A DNA stretch of 64,000 bases from Tanypteryx hageni (lineage: Eukaryota; Arthropoda; Insecta; Odonata; Petaluridae). Position numbers and translations under genes: made by a program. The DNA is taken from the NCBI GenBank assembly GCA_028673005.1, contig CM054118.1, forward strand, positions 87,104,964-87,168,963, read 5' to 3'. Below the pieces are notes generated by a model that saw only the letters and a list, made by a program, of their open reading frames with translations, was not told where the DNA came from and ran no database searches. This document shows, piece by piece, positions 10,346 to 20,815 of the stretch (the stretch's first letter is position 1; every line of letters begins with the position of its first letter).

Positions 10346-11115
10346 GTCCAAACCTGGACTGATGCAGGCTGGTTTCTCAAAGTTGACGTCCCGAATCGAT
10401 TACTTATATTGACAGGAAATTTTTCAGTATGTGTCAGTCATCCTAAGGAATTTCCATACCATAAATACCATTTGTAATTCATAGTTTATCAATGCTATAT
10501 AAAAATTGGAAAACTAATTAATAGAGCGTTATCAGGTTTAAAATACTAAAAGCAATGTCAAAATCTCTTTCCGACATTATATTTCGCATGTATTTTTTTT
10601 TAATAAACGAATTTAATAATTGTTACTGTTTATATGTCTGGATCAACTGACCATTGCTGAAGGGTAGTCGAGTGGAAAAGAAAATAACCCATTTTTTATG
10701 CTCAAGCCGAGTTCGGTAATAATGCGATTTAAAACGCAAAAATGCTATGTTTTAGTATAAATTCCAGCAATTATAAAATTTCTGTGATAAGAATTAAAAT
10801 ATACATTCTTTTCCCATTAGAACAGTACAGACCTTACTCCGATATCACAATTCTAAGACATTTTAAAGTATTAAAGAAAACATCTCTGCACGATGGATTT
10901 GAAAATTCCTATGTAAAACAAATAGGGAAAAACGTTCCTGGAATCGAACCCGGGGCTTCAGTCTTCGCAAAATAAAATATAGCTCGGAGGTGGGCCCTGG
11001 CAGCAAGAGCTTCAGACCAAGTTTCATGAAAATCGGACCATTAATGCAAAAGTTATTAGTTGGGGACACACACAGACATGACCATTTCATAAGGTTCTTT
11101 CCGTTGGAAACCAGC
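10346..11115 (+). repeat. R-family interspersed repeat, copy 1 (full)
   Basis: 10,346-10,872 is matched in inverted orientation at 16,682-17,215. The 3' part (10,830-11,115) is matched at 30,541-30,780 and 51,120-51,452. It contains GGAATCGAACCCGGG (complement of a tRNA B box/T arm), CATGAAAATCGGA and a CACACAGACATGACC-like segment. No protein. Class unknown; could be a SINE, a LINE 3' region or a non-autonomous DNA element. Confidence 0.7.
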
Positions 11116-11670
11116 CTAAAAATGAAATCAATTGACGCTGCAAAATCAAGTTTAACGAGGTGCTACTCTAAAACCTTGAGTGTGTTTTGTGTAGCATATG
11201 CACAAGAAATAATTAATCTATCGGCGAGCAGTGGAGCGATTGTTGGCATCACTCCTTGTCCACTTCCACCGCTGTGAAACCGGAATGTTCTTCGTGATAG
11301 CCAAGGACAACATCTTGCATTACAGAACTTAAAAGATTACTGTGTTTAATGAGTTTAGATCAGTTGGGCGCAGTTACACAAAGGAAATTTTGGAGCCTTA
11401 TTCTAGATTCAAAACTTGTTTGAATTCTATTATCAAATTTCAGAAATAAAAAAGTTTAAATTTCGGTCTTTCGGAAGAGGTTTCCCATTATGCGGCACGA
11501 AGGATTGTTCAGTGAGATGCGGCCACCACCTGACTCTCTCCATACCTGTAGTATTTCTAAAAATTCCAAATGGGTTAATTGATAATAAATATTTGAAGGA
11601 ACTGCGAGAAAAATGTATACTTTACAAAGAACAGAAGTAATTCCAACTGTAGCCTTCTGGTATTGAATAT
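11116..11670. other. No recognisable feature
   Basis: AT-rich; no motif or repeat end recognised. Confidence 0.5.
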
Positions 11671-11671
11671 A

Positions 11672-11889
11672 GCTCGAAGTCCCAACAATTAAGAAAATAA
11701 AAAGGAGCGTAAAGTGTTTACAATAGTAAGTGGTGTGGCGGTGGAACCTAAATAATTTAGTTTTAAAAATATCTCTTCAACAATGCATTATATGGGGAAA
11801 TGTTTCGAACAAACATTGTAGAAAATTAAATTTCCTACAACTTTTTTTCCGGTATGTATTAAAATTTCTCAAATATTAAAGCAGGTATA
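11672..11889 (+). repeat. F-family repeat, diverged partial copy
   Basis: Shares in order ACAATTAAGAAAA, AAGGAGCGTAA, GTGGTGTGGCGGTGG, AACAATGCATTATATGG and TTTCCTACAAC with the fuller copy that begins immediately after it, so two F copies lie in tandem, this one older. Confidence 0.65.
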
Positions 11890-12540
11890 AAATAAACTGA
11901 TGTGGGCAACACATGACTTTCTCCATATTTATATGGCAAATTACATGCTGTTAGCTTTGGGATCGTTGTCAATATTTACTTCCGGTTGACAATTAAGAAA
12001 AGAAAAAGGAGCGTTACTAAGACGTAACTAAGCGTCAATTGTTAACAATAGTCGTCGGTAGGTGGCGTGGTGGTGGCAGATAATAATATAAGATATCTCT
12101 TAAACAATGTATTATATGGAAAAATATTTCAAAAAAAGGTTATAGAAATTTAAAATTTCTACAACTTTTGTCCGATACATTTTTACATTTATCAAATATT
12201 AAAGCAAATATTTTAAAATAACGGATAAGTGACAAGAGTAAACACCCACTTTCGTTTGACCGATTTTTACCAAAAACTAATCGGATCTTCTAACTTTTAT
12301 AAAAATGTTAAATATAAAATTTGGCGTTCACCTGATTAATAGTTTTTGAGTTAGAGCGCCCACAATAATCTATCACATACAGACAGAAAGACTGACAGAC
12401 AGACACACAGACATCATCGAGAAAACAGTCAAAACGTGTTCAGGGGACCTTAAAACATGCATTTCCGTTGAAATCTCGAATCCGATGTTTTTCATGAAAA
12501 CAATACTTTCTCTATACTTCGTATGTGAAGAAAGTAAAAA
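11890..12540 (+). repeat. F-family repeat, copy 1
   Basis: About 650 bp, very similar to 56,299-56,951. Left end has ACTTTCTCCATATTTATATGG; right end (12,505-12,535) is a near-palindrome ACTTTCTCTATAC...GAAGAAAGT, so both ends carry the same ACTTTCTCYATA motif in inverted orientation. Internal GTAGGTGGCGTGGTGGTGGC and a run of CAGACAGA before the end. No coding sequence. Non-autonomous DNA element by inference. Confidence 0.75.
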
Positions 12541-12567
12541 TTTGGCATGTAAAGGGTTAATTACCGC

Positions 12568-13547
12568 GGAGGAGTTAAGGGGAGTCGCACTTGGCGCGGT
12601 TCTGGGGCCTCATGAAGTAAGCGGCCCCGAAAAATGTTCGTTTATATAATCCCAGAAATATTAAAAATCTCAATTTAAAAATCGTTTGATAGCTGAGAAG
12701 GGTTGTTAGGAGAGGTTTCGCTGTATATTTAGATAGCAAGGCCCCCAGCTGTCTAGCGTCAGGGGCCTCAGAAGCAGGGACGGCTCTAGGGGCGAGCACT
12801 TGAGGCACAGGCTCGGGGCGCCAAATTAAAAAAGATAGCTGCAGTTAATTCTTAAAAAATCTAATACGACAGCCCAAAAGGGCGCAATAGTATACGTAAA
12901 AACGTCACTTCAGTGGTGAGATGAGTTGCCGGGATTTTCTTTTTACTCTTTTCAAGGCAAACATTTCATCCCAATTTTCAACTTGTTTTCGCATTAAAAA
13001 TTAAAAAATGATCATATTGTCATTTATAGCTATAAAACATTTATAAAGTAATAAAATTGATCACAAGTACACCAAGTACACAGAGGCAATTGTATCCGGT
13101 AGCGTTCCGGCACGAATATCGATATTTTTATTTATCGCTACGTATATATCGTTATGAAAGTGATTTGGTGAAATAATTTCTTCTGAAGTGATAATAATAA
13201 TCTGATTATGATAAATTCAACATAATAATGTGCAAAAATTTAAATAAAGATTATTAAAAATTCAAATTTTGAGACGATAATTGGTAAGTCTTCAGCTAGT
13301 TGTAATTTTAGTTTCTAGTGCGCATCATTTTAGCCTTAATGTTTATCCTAATGTATGTCGTTGAAGTGAATGTCGAACAGTTTTAAAAAATTATTTAAAA
13401 ATTAATGACAATTATATTATATGATGTAATGAATTTTGTAATAGCAATGAAATATGTTGGTGGAGAGGGGCGCTCGAACAAGTTTGGTGCTCGGGGCGCC
13501 CGTACACCTTGAGCCGGTCCTGCTCAGAAGGCCCAAATCCGCAACTG
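12568..13547 (+). mobile_element. hAT-type MITE (CAGTGGCGGATTTA family), interrupted
   Basis: Same family as 37,785-38,081: shared order GTCGCACTTGGCGC, GGGGCC, TGAAGTAAG, then ATAATCYCAGAAATATTAAA, then GGGGCC repeats. The right terminus is AAATCCGCAACTG (13,535-13,547); the left terminus is worn (GCGGAGGAGTTAAGG). It is split by the second MITE at 12,775. Its own target duplication is not recoverable. Confidence 0.7.
12775..13522. mobile_element. hAT-type MITE nested in the previous one
   Basis: Left terminus CAGGGACGGCTCTAGGGG, right terminus (complement) CAGGACCGGCTCAAGG, flanked by a perfect 8-bp duplication CTCAGAAG (12,767-12,774 and 13,523-13,530). Subterminal GGGGCGCC occurs near both ends. 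748 bp, AT-rich inside, no transposase. Confidence 0.88.
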
Positions 13548-15225
13548 TTTAGTTCGGCAATATATCTCTCAGGATGAAAAATATGGTCACTCCACGATGC
13601 CGCGCCTTTGGTCAGCTTTATTTGGACGTGTAGTGCAATCTGATAGAGGGGCGATGAATAGCAGATTGCGGCTGTTTCGCAAATAGTAATCTGTAATAAT
13701 TAGAAGACGAAAAGCTATTGCTTAAGCATCGCAGACCTATGCATCGTGCCGGTTAGCTGGCGTTGATTGGGATTATGGCTGCGCCTACCAGTAACTCGTC
13801 GTTAGGTTGCGTTCGATGCAATTGCAACTTGCTAAGCAGTGGGTCAACCTATCCCCGGCGTCGTCTGTGACTGTGATCAGTCGCACAGTGAATCGGAATC
13901 GCTTCTTGTCAATTGGTGTTTGTTATAAGGCCATTGAGTCCTTTTGAAATTCAGCGATTTGTTTTGGATCGTTTCAATTTTGTTGTTTTTATCGCTTTAG
14001 GGTTAAAAGTGGAAAAGATTAGGTAATAGCTTCCATGTTGTTTTGAACTCAGAACGGAGGTGAAAGAAAACGAATTAAAAAATTATTTTCTTTTTCGTGT
14101 TCAATTTTATGTCGATAACGAGTTGCAAGAACTACGCGACGAGATGCGTTTCTTGTTGCGCATCTCCAGGAATAGTTTTGGGCGCGAGGTGCAGCAATCG
14201 TCGCATCCTTCCTTAATTCAAACCGTTACTCTCCATTGCGGGTTCCCTAAAATCGATCCTTAAATACCGACGCACGACGGTGAATTCGTGCGAAGTATCG
14301 CATTCGGCGAGAGTCTCGTAGTCGCCTCGCTTCGATTCGTTTGTCGCCCGAGAAAACGGTCGAAGGATCGCGACTCAACGGAATGGCTCACGTTCGGTCC
14401 TTCGTCCCAATGGCTCGTAACGGAGCATCACGCGTATTCCATAGCAACGTAAATAACATCCGTGGGGCCTTAAAGGAGGTCATCTCATGAGATGGCCTTT
14501 CAAAACTCGAAGAGCATGACCTACTTCCGAAACCCATTTTGGAAATTCTCACCGAGGTAAGATTCGACCGCCAGAGACCTCTCCCTTCGAACGCCCACTT
14601 TCCTTCGGTTTGAGACAATATCACCCGAATGGAGGCCTTGCTACGAAATGGACTCCCGGGTGACTGAAATGCTGCAGCGGACGAACCAATTCTGGGCCTC
14701 TCCTCTCACCGGCATCCCAAAACACCCCACACGACACCCCCACGATCTCCATAGCGCCCCAACACCCAAACAAAGTGCCACTCCTACCTTTCCCCCATCC
14801 TCACATCTTCTCACGCTCTCCCACGCCCTCCCACAGCCACCACTCCCTTCTAATGACAACAAAGGTTGGCGATTTCTACCCTATTATTGTGCGCTGTCTG
14901 GTTCCATTTGAGAGACTGTTGAGAATCGCAGGGGACGTTTTGCAGGCGTTTCATGGAAATGAACCATCAGTCATACTCCAAGATCTCAATTTGTAAATAA
15001 ACAAACGCGATCTCCAAGGCAACAGCATTCGAGCCACGTGAAGCCCATATATATAAGTTAATAAATTGTAAGAAAAGAATATTTCTCTCTTCCGCGAAAT
15101 TAAGGAATCGACTCAGTATTTCGAAATTCTCTGGAAATCGGTTCGCGTCCAAGTTTTCCTATTTCATGTCTCGTGGATCAGATCGTCTTCTGTTAGTAAT
15201 AACAGTAATCATCATTAAGAAAATA
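13548..15225. other. No recognisable feature (1.7 kb)
   Basis: Moderate GC. Short open frames at 14,060-14,263 and both strands of 14,390-14,910 show no domain and are partly C- or G-rich compositional frames. Confidence 0.5.
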
Positions 15226-15233
15226 GGCTATAT

Positions 15234-15533
15234 CAGCCGAAGTGCGGCTCTTTTGCACCCAATGTGCGGGAGAATGCTATGGATCTTTTCCCTGAATCAA
15301 TTTTATCTTAATCTCCCGAAGGCATGTTTAAATATGCGCCTAATCTATGCAACTTATTTTTCGGGGTTGTTAAAGAATAAACAACTTTTTTGCTAATTTC
15401 TTTCATTAGTTTTCTTTGTGTTGCATTTTCAACCCATTATCAAAGTTCCCGCTCGTTCTCGCTTGAGTGCGGCTCTAAATATTTTTGAGGATGCTGAGTG
15501 CGGCTCGCGGACGCAAATCTCTGGCCAGCCCTG
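15234..15533. mobile_element. hAT-type MITE, 300 bp
   Basis: Right terminus (complement) CAGGGCTGGCCAGAG, left terminus CAGCCGAAGTGCGGC. GTGCGGCTC occurs near both ends. Flanks GGCTATAT (15,226-15,233) and GGCTATAG (15,534-15,541) form an 8-bp duplication with one change. Confidence 0.7.
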
Positions 15534-15541
15534 GGCTATAG

Positions 15542-16680
15542 GTTACACATAAATTTATGGAAAAATTAGGATATTTTGTGTTTTAGGATTATGGTGCCAT
15601 CTACTTTTAGTAGGTATTCGGATGAAAAAAATCACGAAATACGTATGGCGTCATTATATTTTCTGTCGTTAGTGAGAGAAGCTTATGGCATTACTGATTA
15701 CACAATTTCGTCAAACCATGTTGCATTTCGTTCAGTAATTGAAACCAATTAAAAATTTTCGTAAAATTTTACGAAAAACAACATTAAACATTTTTCGCGT
15801 CTTTCACAATCGGCTATTCCTTATGCTCAACTAAACTGAAATGGCATATTTCGTGCTATAAAATTATAACGTCATTATATGTATACGTCGTCGGTTGAAA
15901 TCAACGGAATTATAGTAAAGTATATCAATTTACTTTTAAAACGCACCAAATCGATGCTATTACAATATAGACTAGCCTGCCCGTTGTAGCGCTGCTTGAT
16001 AAGTATTATTATCTATTATTTTCGAGGTATTACTGTAGAAATTTCGATTTTGGTTTCTAATACCAGATGACCTGATAACGTTTCTATCTCATCTGGCTGC
16101 ATTAAAAAAAATTAAATACCGAATTCAAACAAGTTTTATCATTGGATTGAGGACCTCATATTTTGAAAATTATTTCCGTTAACAAGGATGTCCTGCTGAG
16201 TGATACGACTCGAGTCAACCGTTTAAACCTCGTATTTTAATATATTAACTTAAGGTTGGCTTAGGGATTATTGAGCGATATGACCTATACTGCCATTTCC
16301 GTCATGAATGCCTTTAAAAGTCCTCCAATAGTGTCTCTAAAATGTATACACACTTTGAAGGTTGATGAAAATGTTAAATTTAGATAGAAGGGTGACTATC
16401 TTCTTATACTAAATTATTTCAGAGTGTGAGTTTGTTTGTTTGTTTGTTGGTTCGTATGCGAAGTTCCCCTTTTCGTGAAAATGGAGAACAAACCACTTTA
16501 AATGTGAAACGGTTGGAAAGCACGGGCTCTCGTGAGGGTGCAGCGGGTATTCATTTTTTCTCAACTTTATTGGTTTGATTCGAGAAACGTTTCATTTTTC
16601 CGTTTGATTAATATGTAATCGACTGGAATACGATGCGTAAACTTGAAATTTTTTAAAAATGTTCTCAGAATGTAACACTT
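15542..16680. other. No recognisable feature
   Basis: AT-rich; a short (TTTG)n run at about 16,423-16,445. No ends or motifs recognised. Confidence 0.5.
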
Positions 16681-16681
16681 T

Positions 16682-17215
16682 AAAATATCTTAAAATTGTG
16701 ATATCGGAGCGAGGTTTGGACTGTTTTAAATGAAAAAGAATGTAGATTCTAATTCTTATCACAGAAATTTGATAATTGATCGTATTTTCTCGAATTTATA
16801 CTAAAACAGCGTTTTTGCGTTTGGCAACGCATTTTATTATCGGATTGTTGCCATGGGGACGATTATTACCGAATTCGGCTTGAGCATAACAAATAGGTTA
16901 TTTTCTTTTCCACTCGACTACCCTTCAGCAATGGTCAGTTGATCCAGACATATAAACAGTAATAATTATTAAATTCGTTTATTTAAAAAAAATACATGCG
17001 AAATATAATGTCGGAAAGAGATTTTGACATTGCTTTTAGTATTTTAAACCTGATAACGCTCTGTTAATTAGTTTTCCAATTTTTATATAGCATTGATAAA
17101 CTATGAATTACAAATGGTATTTATGGTATAGAAATTCCTTGGAATGACTGACATATACTAAAACATTTCCTTTCAATATAAGTAATCAATTTGGGACGTC
17201 AACTTTAGTCCTGGT
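16682..17215 (-). repeat. R-family repeat, inverted copy
   Basis: Reverse complement of 10,346-10,872 with small differences, including an extra CCCCATGGCAACAATCC segment. It ends at the same AGTCCAAACC boundary where the Harbinger element abuts copy 1. It lacks the B-box-containing 3' part. Confidence 0.8.
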
Positions 17216-17275
17216 TTGGACTTCTTGTTCACATTTCAAAAGGAGGTTACCAAGATTACTGGCATGGTTGTCGTC

Positions 17276-17318
17276 GGTGTTTTCAGTGCATTTGCACTTA
17301 GCTTGCACTAAAAACACC
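17276..17318. repeat. Hairpin, 15-bp stem
   Basis: GGTGTTTTCAGTGCA (17,276-17,290) pairs with TGCACTAAAAACACC (17,304-17,318) with one mismatch and a 13-nt loop that repeats TTGCACTTAG. Origin unknown. Confidence 0.7.
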
Positions 17319-17620
17319 CATTTATAACTAGAACTGATTGAAAATTAACGTGAAAGCTTAACCTTTTCAGACTTAAGTTGGACGGGTCATATCGCAAAAT
17401 GTTATTATCATAATTTTAATGCAAATAAACGTATTAACTAAATAGTTATAAAAATTCATTTTTATGTAATCGCTTGTTCATAAATTAATCGAAAAAACTC
17501 CGCGCAATAAGTGCGCGGGTTTCAGCCAGTTTATATAAATTTGCAGGAGCACTCCTAAAAGGCGCCACTGTAGTATAACACGATCGATACTTACTTTATG
17601 GATAATCAGTAAATATTAAA

Positions 17621-17863
17621 ATGGCGGACCTCCGTTTCACAATTGAGCAGCTTAAGTGGATTTTTGTGTTTTGGAAAACGGATGACGAGAAAGAGCAGCA
17701 CAGACATTGGAAACGCGAATTTGAACGTGAATCACCAACACTTTTAACCATTTCAAGGTTACGTGATCAATTTATTTATTTAAACAACAATGTTGCAAAT
17801 TGGCGAAAGCCAGGTGGCGACGACTGCTACACTATTGGACCCACAAATCACTTGACTGGATGA
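17621..17863 (+). pseudogene. DUF4817 helix-turn-helix fragment of a mariner/Tc-like element
   Basis: 81-codon frame from an ATG in ATGGCGGACC. Residues about 7-60 (FTIEQLKWIFVFWKT, then HRHWKREFERESPT, then TISRLRDQF) match the DUF4817 helix-turn-helix domain found at the N-terminus of many arthropod mariner/Tc3-related proteins: E-Q-R-x-x-I, Y/W, Q-R-x-F, E-x-P-T, T-I-x-R-x-x-x-K/Q-F. The frame leaves the family after about residue 65 and stops. No DDE catalytic region follows. The domain binds DNA in its family; nothing suggests this copy is expressed. It could also be an exon of a domesticated gene, but no splice-linked partner is visible. Confidence 0.6.
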
Positions 17864-17975
17864 GTTTGCGACAGTTGATAAGGCGCAGAGGGACGGTTCC
17901 TGAAGACCTCGCGTATCAACTCATGGAGACAGTGCTGCGGATGTGTCCTATAGGTATCCACGCCATCACCTAGAT

Positions 17976-18060
17976 CAGGGTTTCCCAAACTGTGGTACGC
18001 GTACCCCTGGGGGTAATTTGATAGGTACGATGGGATATTTAACAAATTTACATAATGGCA
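17976..18060 (+). mobile_element. hAT terminus (SPIN/ZBED5-like TIR), left end only
   Basis: CAGGGTTTCCCAAACTGTGG followed by GTACGCGTACC is a typical CAGNGNTTCYCAAMC hAT end, related to the end at 50,245. No matching right end was found, so the element extent is unknown. Confidence 0.55.
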
Positions 18061-18700
18061 GATGGTTTAATTTTTATTATTAAAATGCAGTTTTTTGGTG
18101 GTTAAAAGTCCCACTTTCTCATAAAATCCTTTACGATAAACCTTTAGCAGTAAGAAGATAATACTAAAGAAAATATTACAACAGAAACCAAACCTTTGTA
18201 TGATGGTATCATTCTTAAGCACAGGGCTCAAAACATTAATTATTACATTTAACGATGTACATAAAAAAAACCTCAAGTTAAGAACATATAGCGATTAAAC
18301 TTTACATTCCTTCAATAAACGGAGTATTTAAATACGCCAAAATACACAAAGCGAGACTGGTGAATGATATTAATAAATACGATTCAAATCTTTGAGTGGT
18401 TTGTTCGCATGTGTGGTAAAAATGAATTTTTTCTTTTACCTGTGAGGCACTTTGAAGAACACAGTGTATGCTAGAAAGCCAACTACACCCAAGGAGTTGG
18501 GGCATGAGATCAAATTAGTGTTTACTACTATTTCACCAGCAACATGCGCACAAGTGTGTCGCTCTGCAGTGTCTCGCTGTCAACAGTGCAATTATGCTTA
18601 TGGTGGGCATTTCGTACGTTTGCGTTCTTAAACTATGTGCCGTAACAATGTCCAACCATCCATATGCTTTATGAGAAAATGCAAAGGTGAATGAAGTTTG
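18061..18700. other. No recognisable coding feature
   Basis: AT-rich DNA between a hAT end and a mariner-like end. Small minus-strand frames (18,302-18,718) have no motif I can defend. Confidence 0.45.
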
Positions 18701-18710
18701 TATATATTTT

Positions 18711-18726
18711 AAGGGCACCCTGTATA
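18711..18726 (-). mobile_element. Mariner-like terminus
   Basis: AGGGCACCCTGTATA, complement TATACAGGGTGCCCT, resembles the ACAGGGTG(T/C)CC ends of arthropod mariner-type elements. Its mate was not found; it may belong with the DUF4817 fragment 850 bp away. Confidence 0.4.
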
Positions 18727-18916
18727 TAACGTTAAAATAAATGCGTTCATATTACAAAGAAATTCAATAGAAATTTTTGTGTCGCTATTTCCTTAAAAAC
18801 TATGTATCCTATCAAAAGTACGTTCTCAGCAGAAATGTTTATTTATTTTCCTCCACAGTTTCTTAAACGAAATTTTTTTCTTGATTATTATTTTACGAGT
18901 TAAAGAGTCAAGTCTC

Positions 18917-19060
18917 TTTATCCAGTGAAGCGGTAGCCCTGTTTGGATGATTTCACCCGAGTATGTCACTTTAGCGTTCTACTTTAATTTAAACTCTAAT
19001 TACCAAATTTCATTGAAATATGTCCGTTGGAATAGTATCCTTGTACTCCCAGACAAATTC
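18917..19060 (+). repeat. Solo copy of the Helitron-borne 145-bp unit
   Basis: GGTAGCCCTGTTTGGATGAT..., then AATTACCAAATTTCATTGAAAT and TGTCCGTTGG, matching in order the tandem units at 39,272-40,260. Confidence 0.6.
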
Positions 19061-20180
19061 AAATGGAGAAACAAACTGATTTTAATAGGAGCTTTTCTCT
19101 TTTCAAAAAGAAACACTATTAAAAGCGCATATCGGATGTCGTTATTGTTTTTTCTAAATACTGGATTTTCTTCAATAATTGTTACTTATGCATGATGCTC
19201 TCCAGTTTTTAATGAATATCAGTGAAATTGTCAAAACCGACGAGTGGCCATGAATCTAATAATCAAGTAAAATCAAAGGAGCTCAAGATGCAGAACGCAA
19301 AAGAATCAATCATTAATTGTATATATGTTATCCTGTATTTTGCACGTTAATGCAATTTAAAATAATAACGCACAAACCACATTCTTTTATTATCACAAGA
19401 CCTATCAATTCTATTTCAGCGGGTTTCATCTCGTGATGCGCGCGCAGTTAGCGTGCCGTTCGTTAGGGAAGCTATTGCGTTCGAAATGTCACTATTACAT
19501 AAAATAGACGATAAGAGCGTTTATGTGAATAGTTCGAAGAATATTATCTGCCATAAATAGCGCTAAGTCAGAAGAATCGCTTTGGGTTTGCGAAACTCCT
19601 CCATCACAGCCGGCGTCAATACGTGGTTTTGTCTGGTTAGCTGTAATAACCACAGTCTTATATCATTTACTTAATTTAATTATTTCCGTTGCTTATTCAT
19701 ATTTAACCAATAAAAAAAGTTTTTCAGTCGAATTTATAGGCATCGGCTCTTATAGCCGAATTCTAACTCTAGCTACGTTGATACGGAAACGCGCCATAAA
19801 ATTTTACCACGGATTTATACCTCATTTTCCATTAAACAAAGTTGCAACGTCCCACTTAATAAATGCGACGCTGTAATAAATGATGACGTCATCCATCCGC
19901 CCACGGTAGCCTCGTGAGGTGCGCTCACTTGATGACAATTCCTAAAGCAACCTCCACGATCTGTCACAGCTTGTGGCGAATTTCTATTTCTTTTCAAAGA
20001 AAAATTTTCTTCTTCCTTTTCTGACAATCAATTGTGCTATTCATATTCAACCTAGACAATATCTATAACTGAGATTCACGTCACCCAGTCTTTATGATAT
20101 CATACATTTTCAACGCGTAACGTACTCCGGAGCAACACTTGGCCGAGCAAATCGGACAACACGACGCCTCGCCGAGAAAG
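19061..20180. other. No recognisable feature
   Basis: No motif recognised; a small minus-strand frame at 19,815-20,027 is unsupported. Confidence 0.5.
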
Positions 20181-20189
20181 GGCTACTGG

Positions 20190-20278
20190 TGGCTACGTGA
20201 CGAAGCTTAAGCATTCTGCCGTAACATAACTGTGTAATGAATGTTACACGAATGCTCAAGCGTGGACGGTATTACTGT
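20190..20278. repeat. Hairpin repeat block, copy A
   Basis: CATTCTGCCGTAACATAAC followed by TGTGTAATG recurs at about 20,738-20,763. AAGCATTC and GAATGCT arms fold around ATGTTACA-type sequence. Looks like MITE subterminal sequence; family not identified. Confidence 0.45.
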
Positions 20279-20345
20279 ACTAGTATAAAAGCCCGTCAAT
20301 ATGACGGGAAGAAATATATTTACGTATATAGTATAAGTGCCAGTC
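20279..20345 (-). mobile_element. Helitron 3' terminus
   Basis: On the minus strand: a perfect 7-bp hairpin CCCGTCA/TGACGGG (20,292-20,308, 3-nt loop), eight bases, then CTAGT (complement at 20,279-20,283). This is the canonical Helitron 3' end. The body would extend to higher coordinates; its 5' end was not found. Confidence 0.65.
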
Positions 20346-20711
20346 AAAAATGACGGATATCTCTCCCTTCATCTTTCTCCTTTCCTTCATTCTCCTTCCC
20401 TTCATCATGTCCCGTATTCATATCGCAATTCTAAGTAACTTAAAAATGTCGAGCGTTGAAACGGTCAATCAAACATACACTTGGCTTTTATATAAGAGAA
20501 TCATTCGCCCATGTTCGGTTCGCGGCGCGCTCTATCCACACTATTGTCGGTTTCTCAACGAAACATCAAAGAATGTTACGTCACACCACGTGCGCTAGTC
20601 TGGACGGCTTTCCAGTTTTCAGTCGAACCACGAGTTACGAACAACTGATGGATCACAAGCGCGCACTCCGTTCCTTCGAATTCTAGCGGTGATGATACAC
20701 GTGAATCCTGA

Positions 20712-20815
20712 GCCTCGTAAAGCCTTGTCCACACTTGAACATTCTGCCGTAGCATAACAGTGTAATGTAACATGTTTCGTGTTACGTCTTACATTACATG
20801 TTACATTACGAGGAT
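20712..20815. repeat. Hairpin repeat block, copy B
   Basis: Contains the shared ACATTCTGCCGTARCATAAC block and a perfect 13-bp inverted repeat GTAATGTAACATG (20,762-20,774) / CATGTTACATTAC (20,797-20,809). Confidence 0.6.

Noticed and set aside
17621..17863. Intact small DUF4817 gene
   Set aside because: Family match ends before the stop and no exon continuation or catalytic domain is seen; better treated as a transposon fragment.
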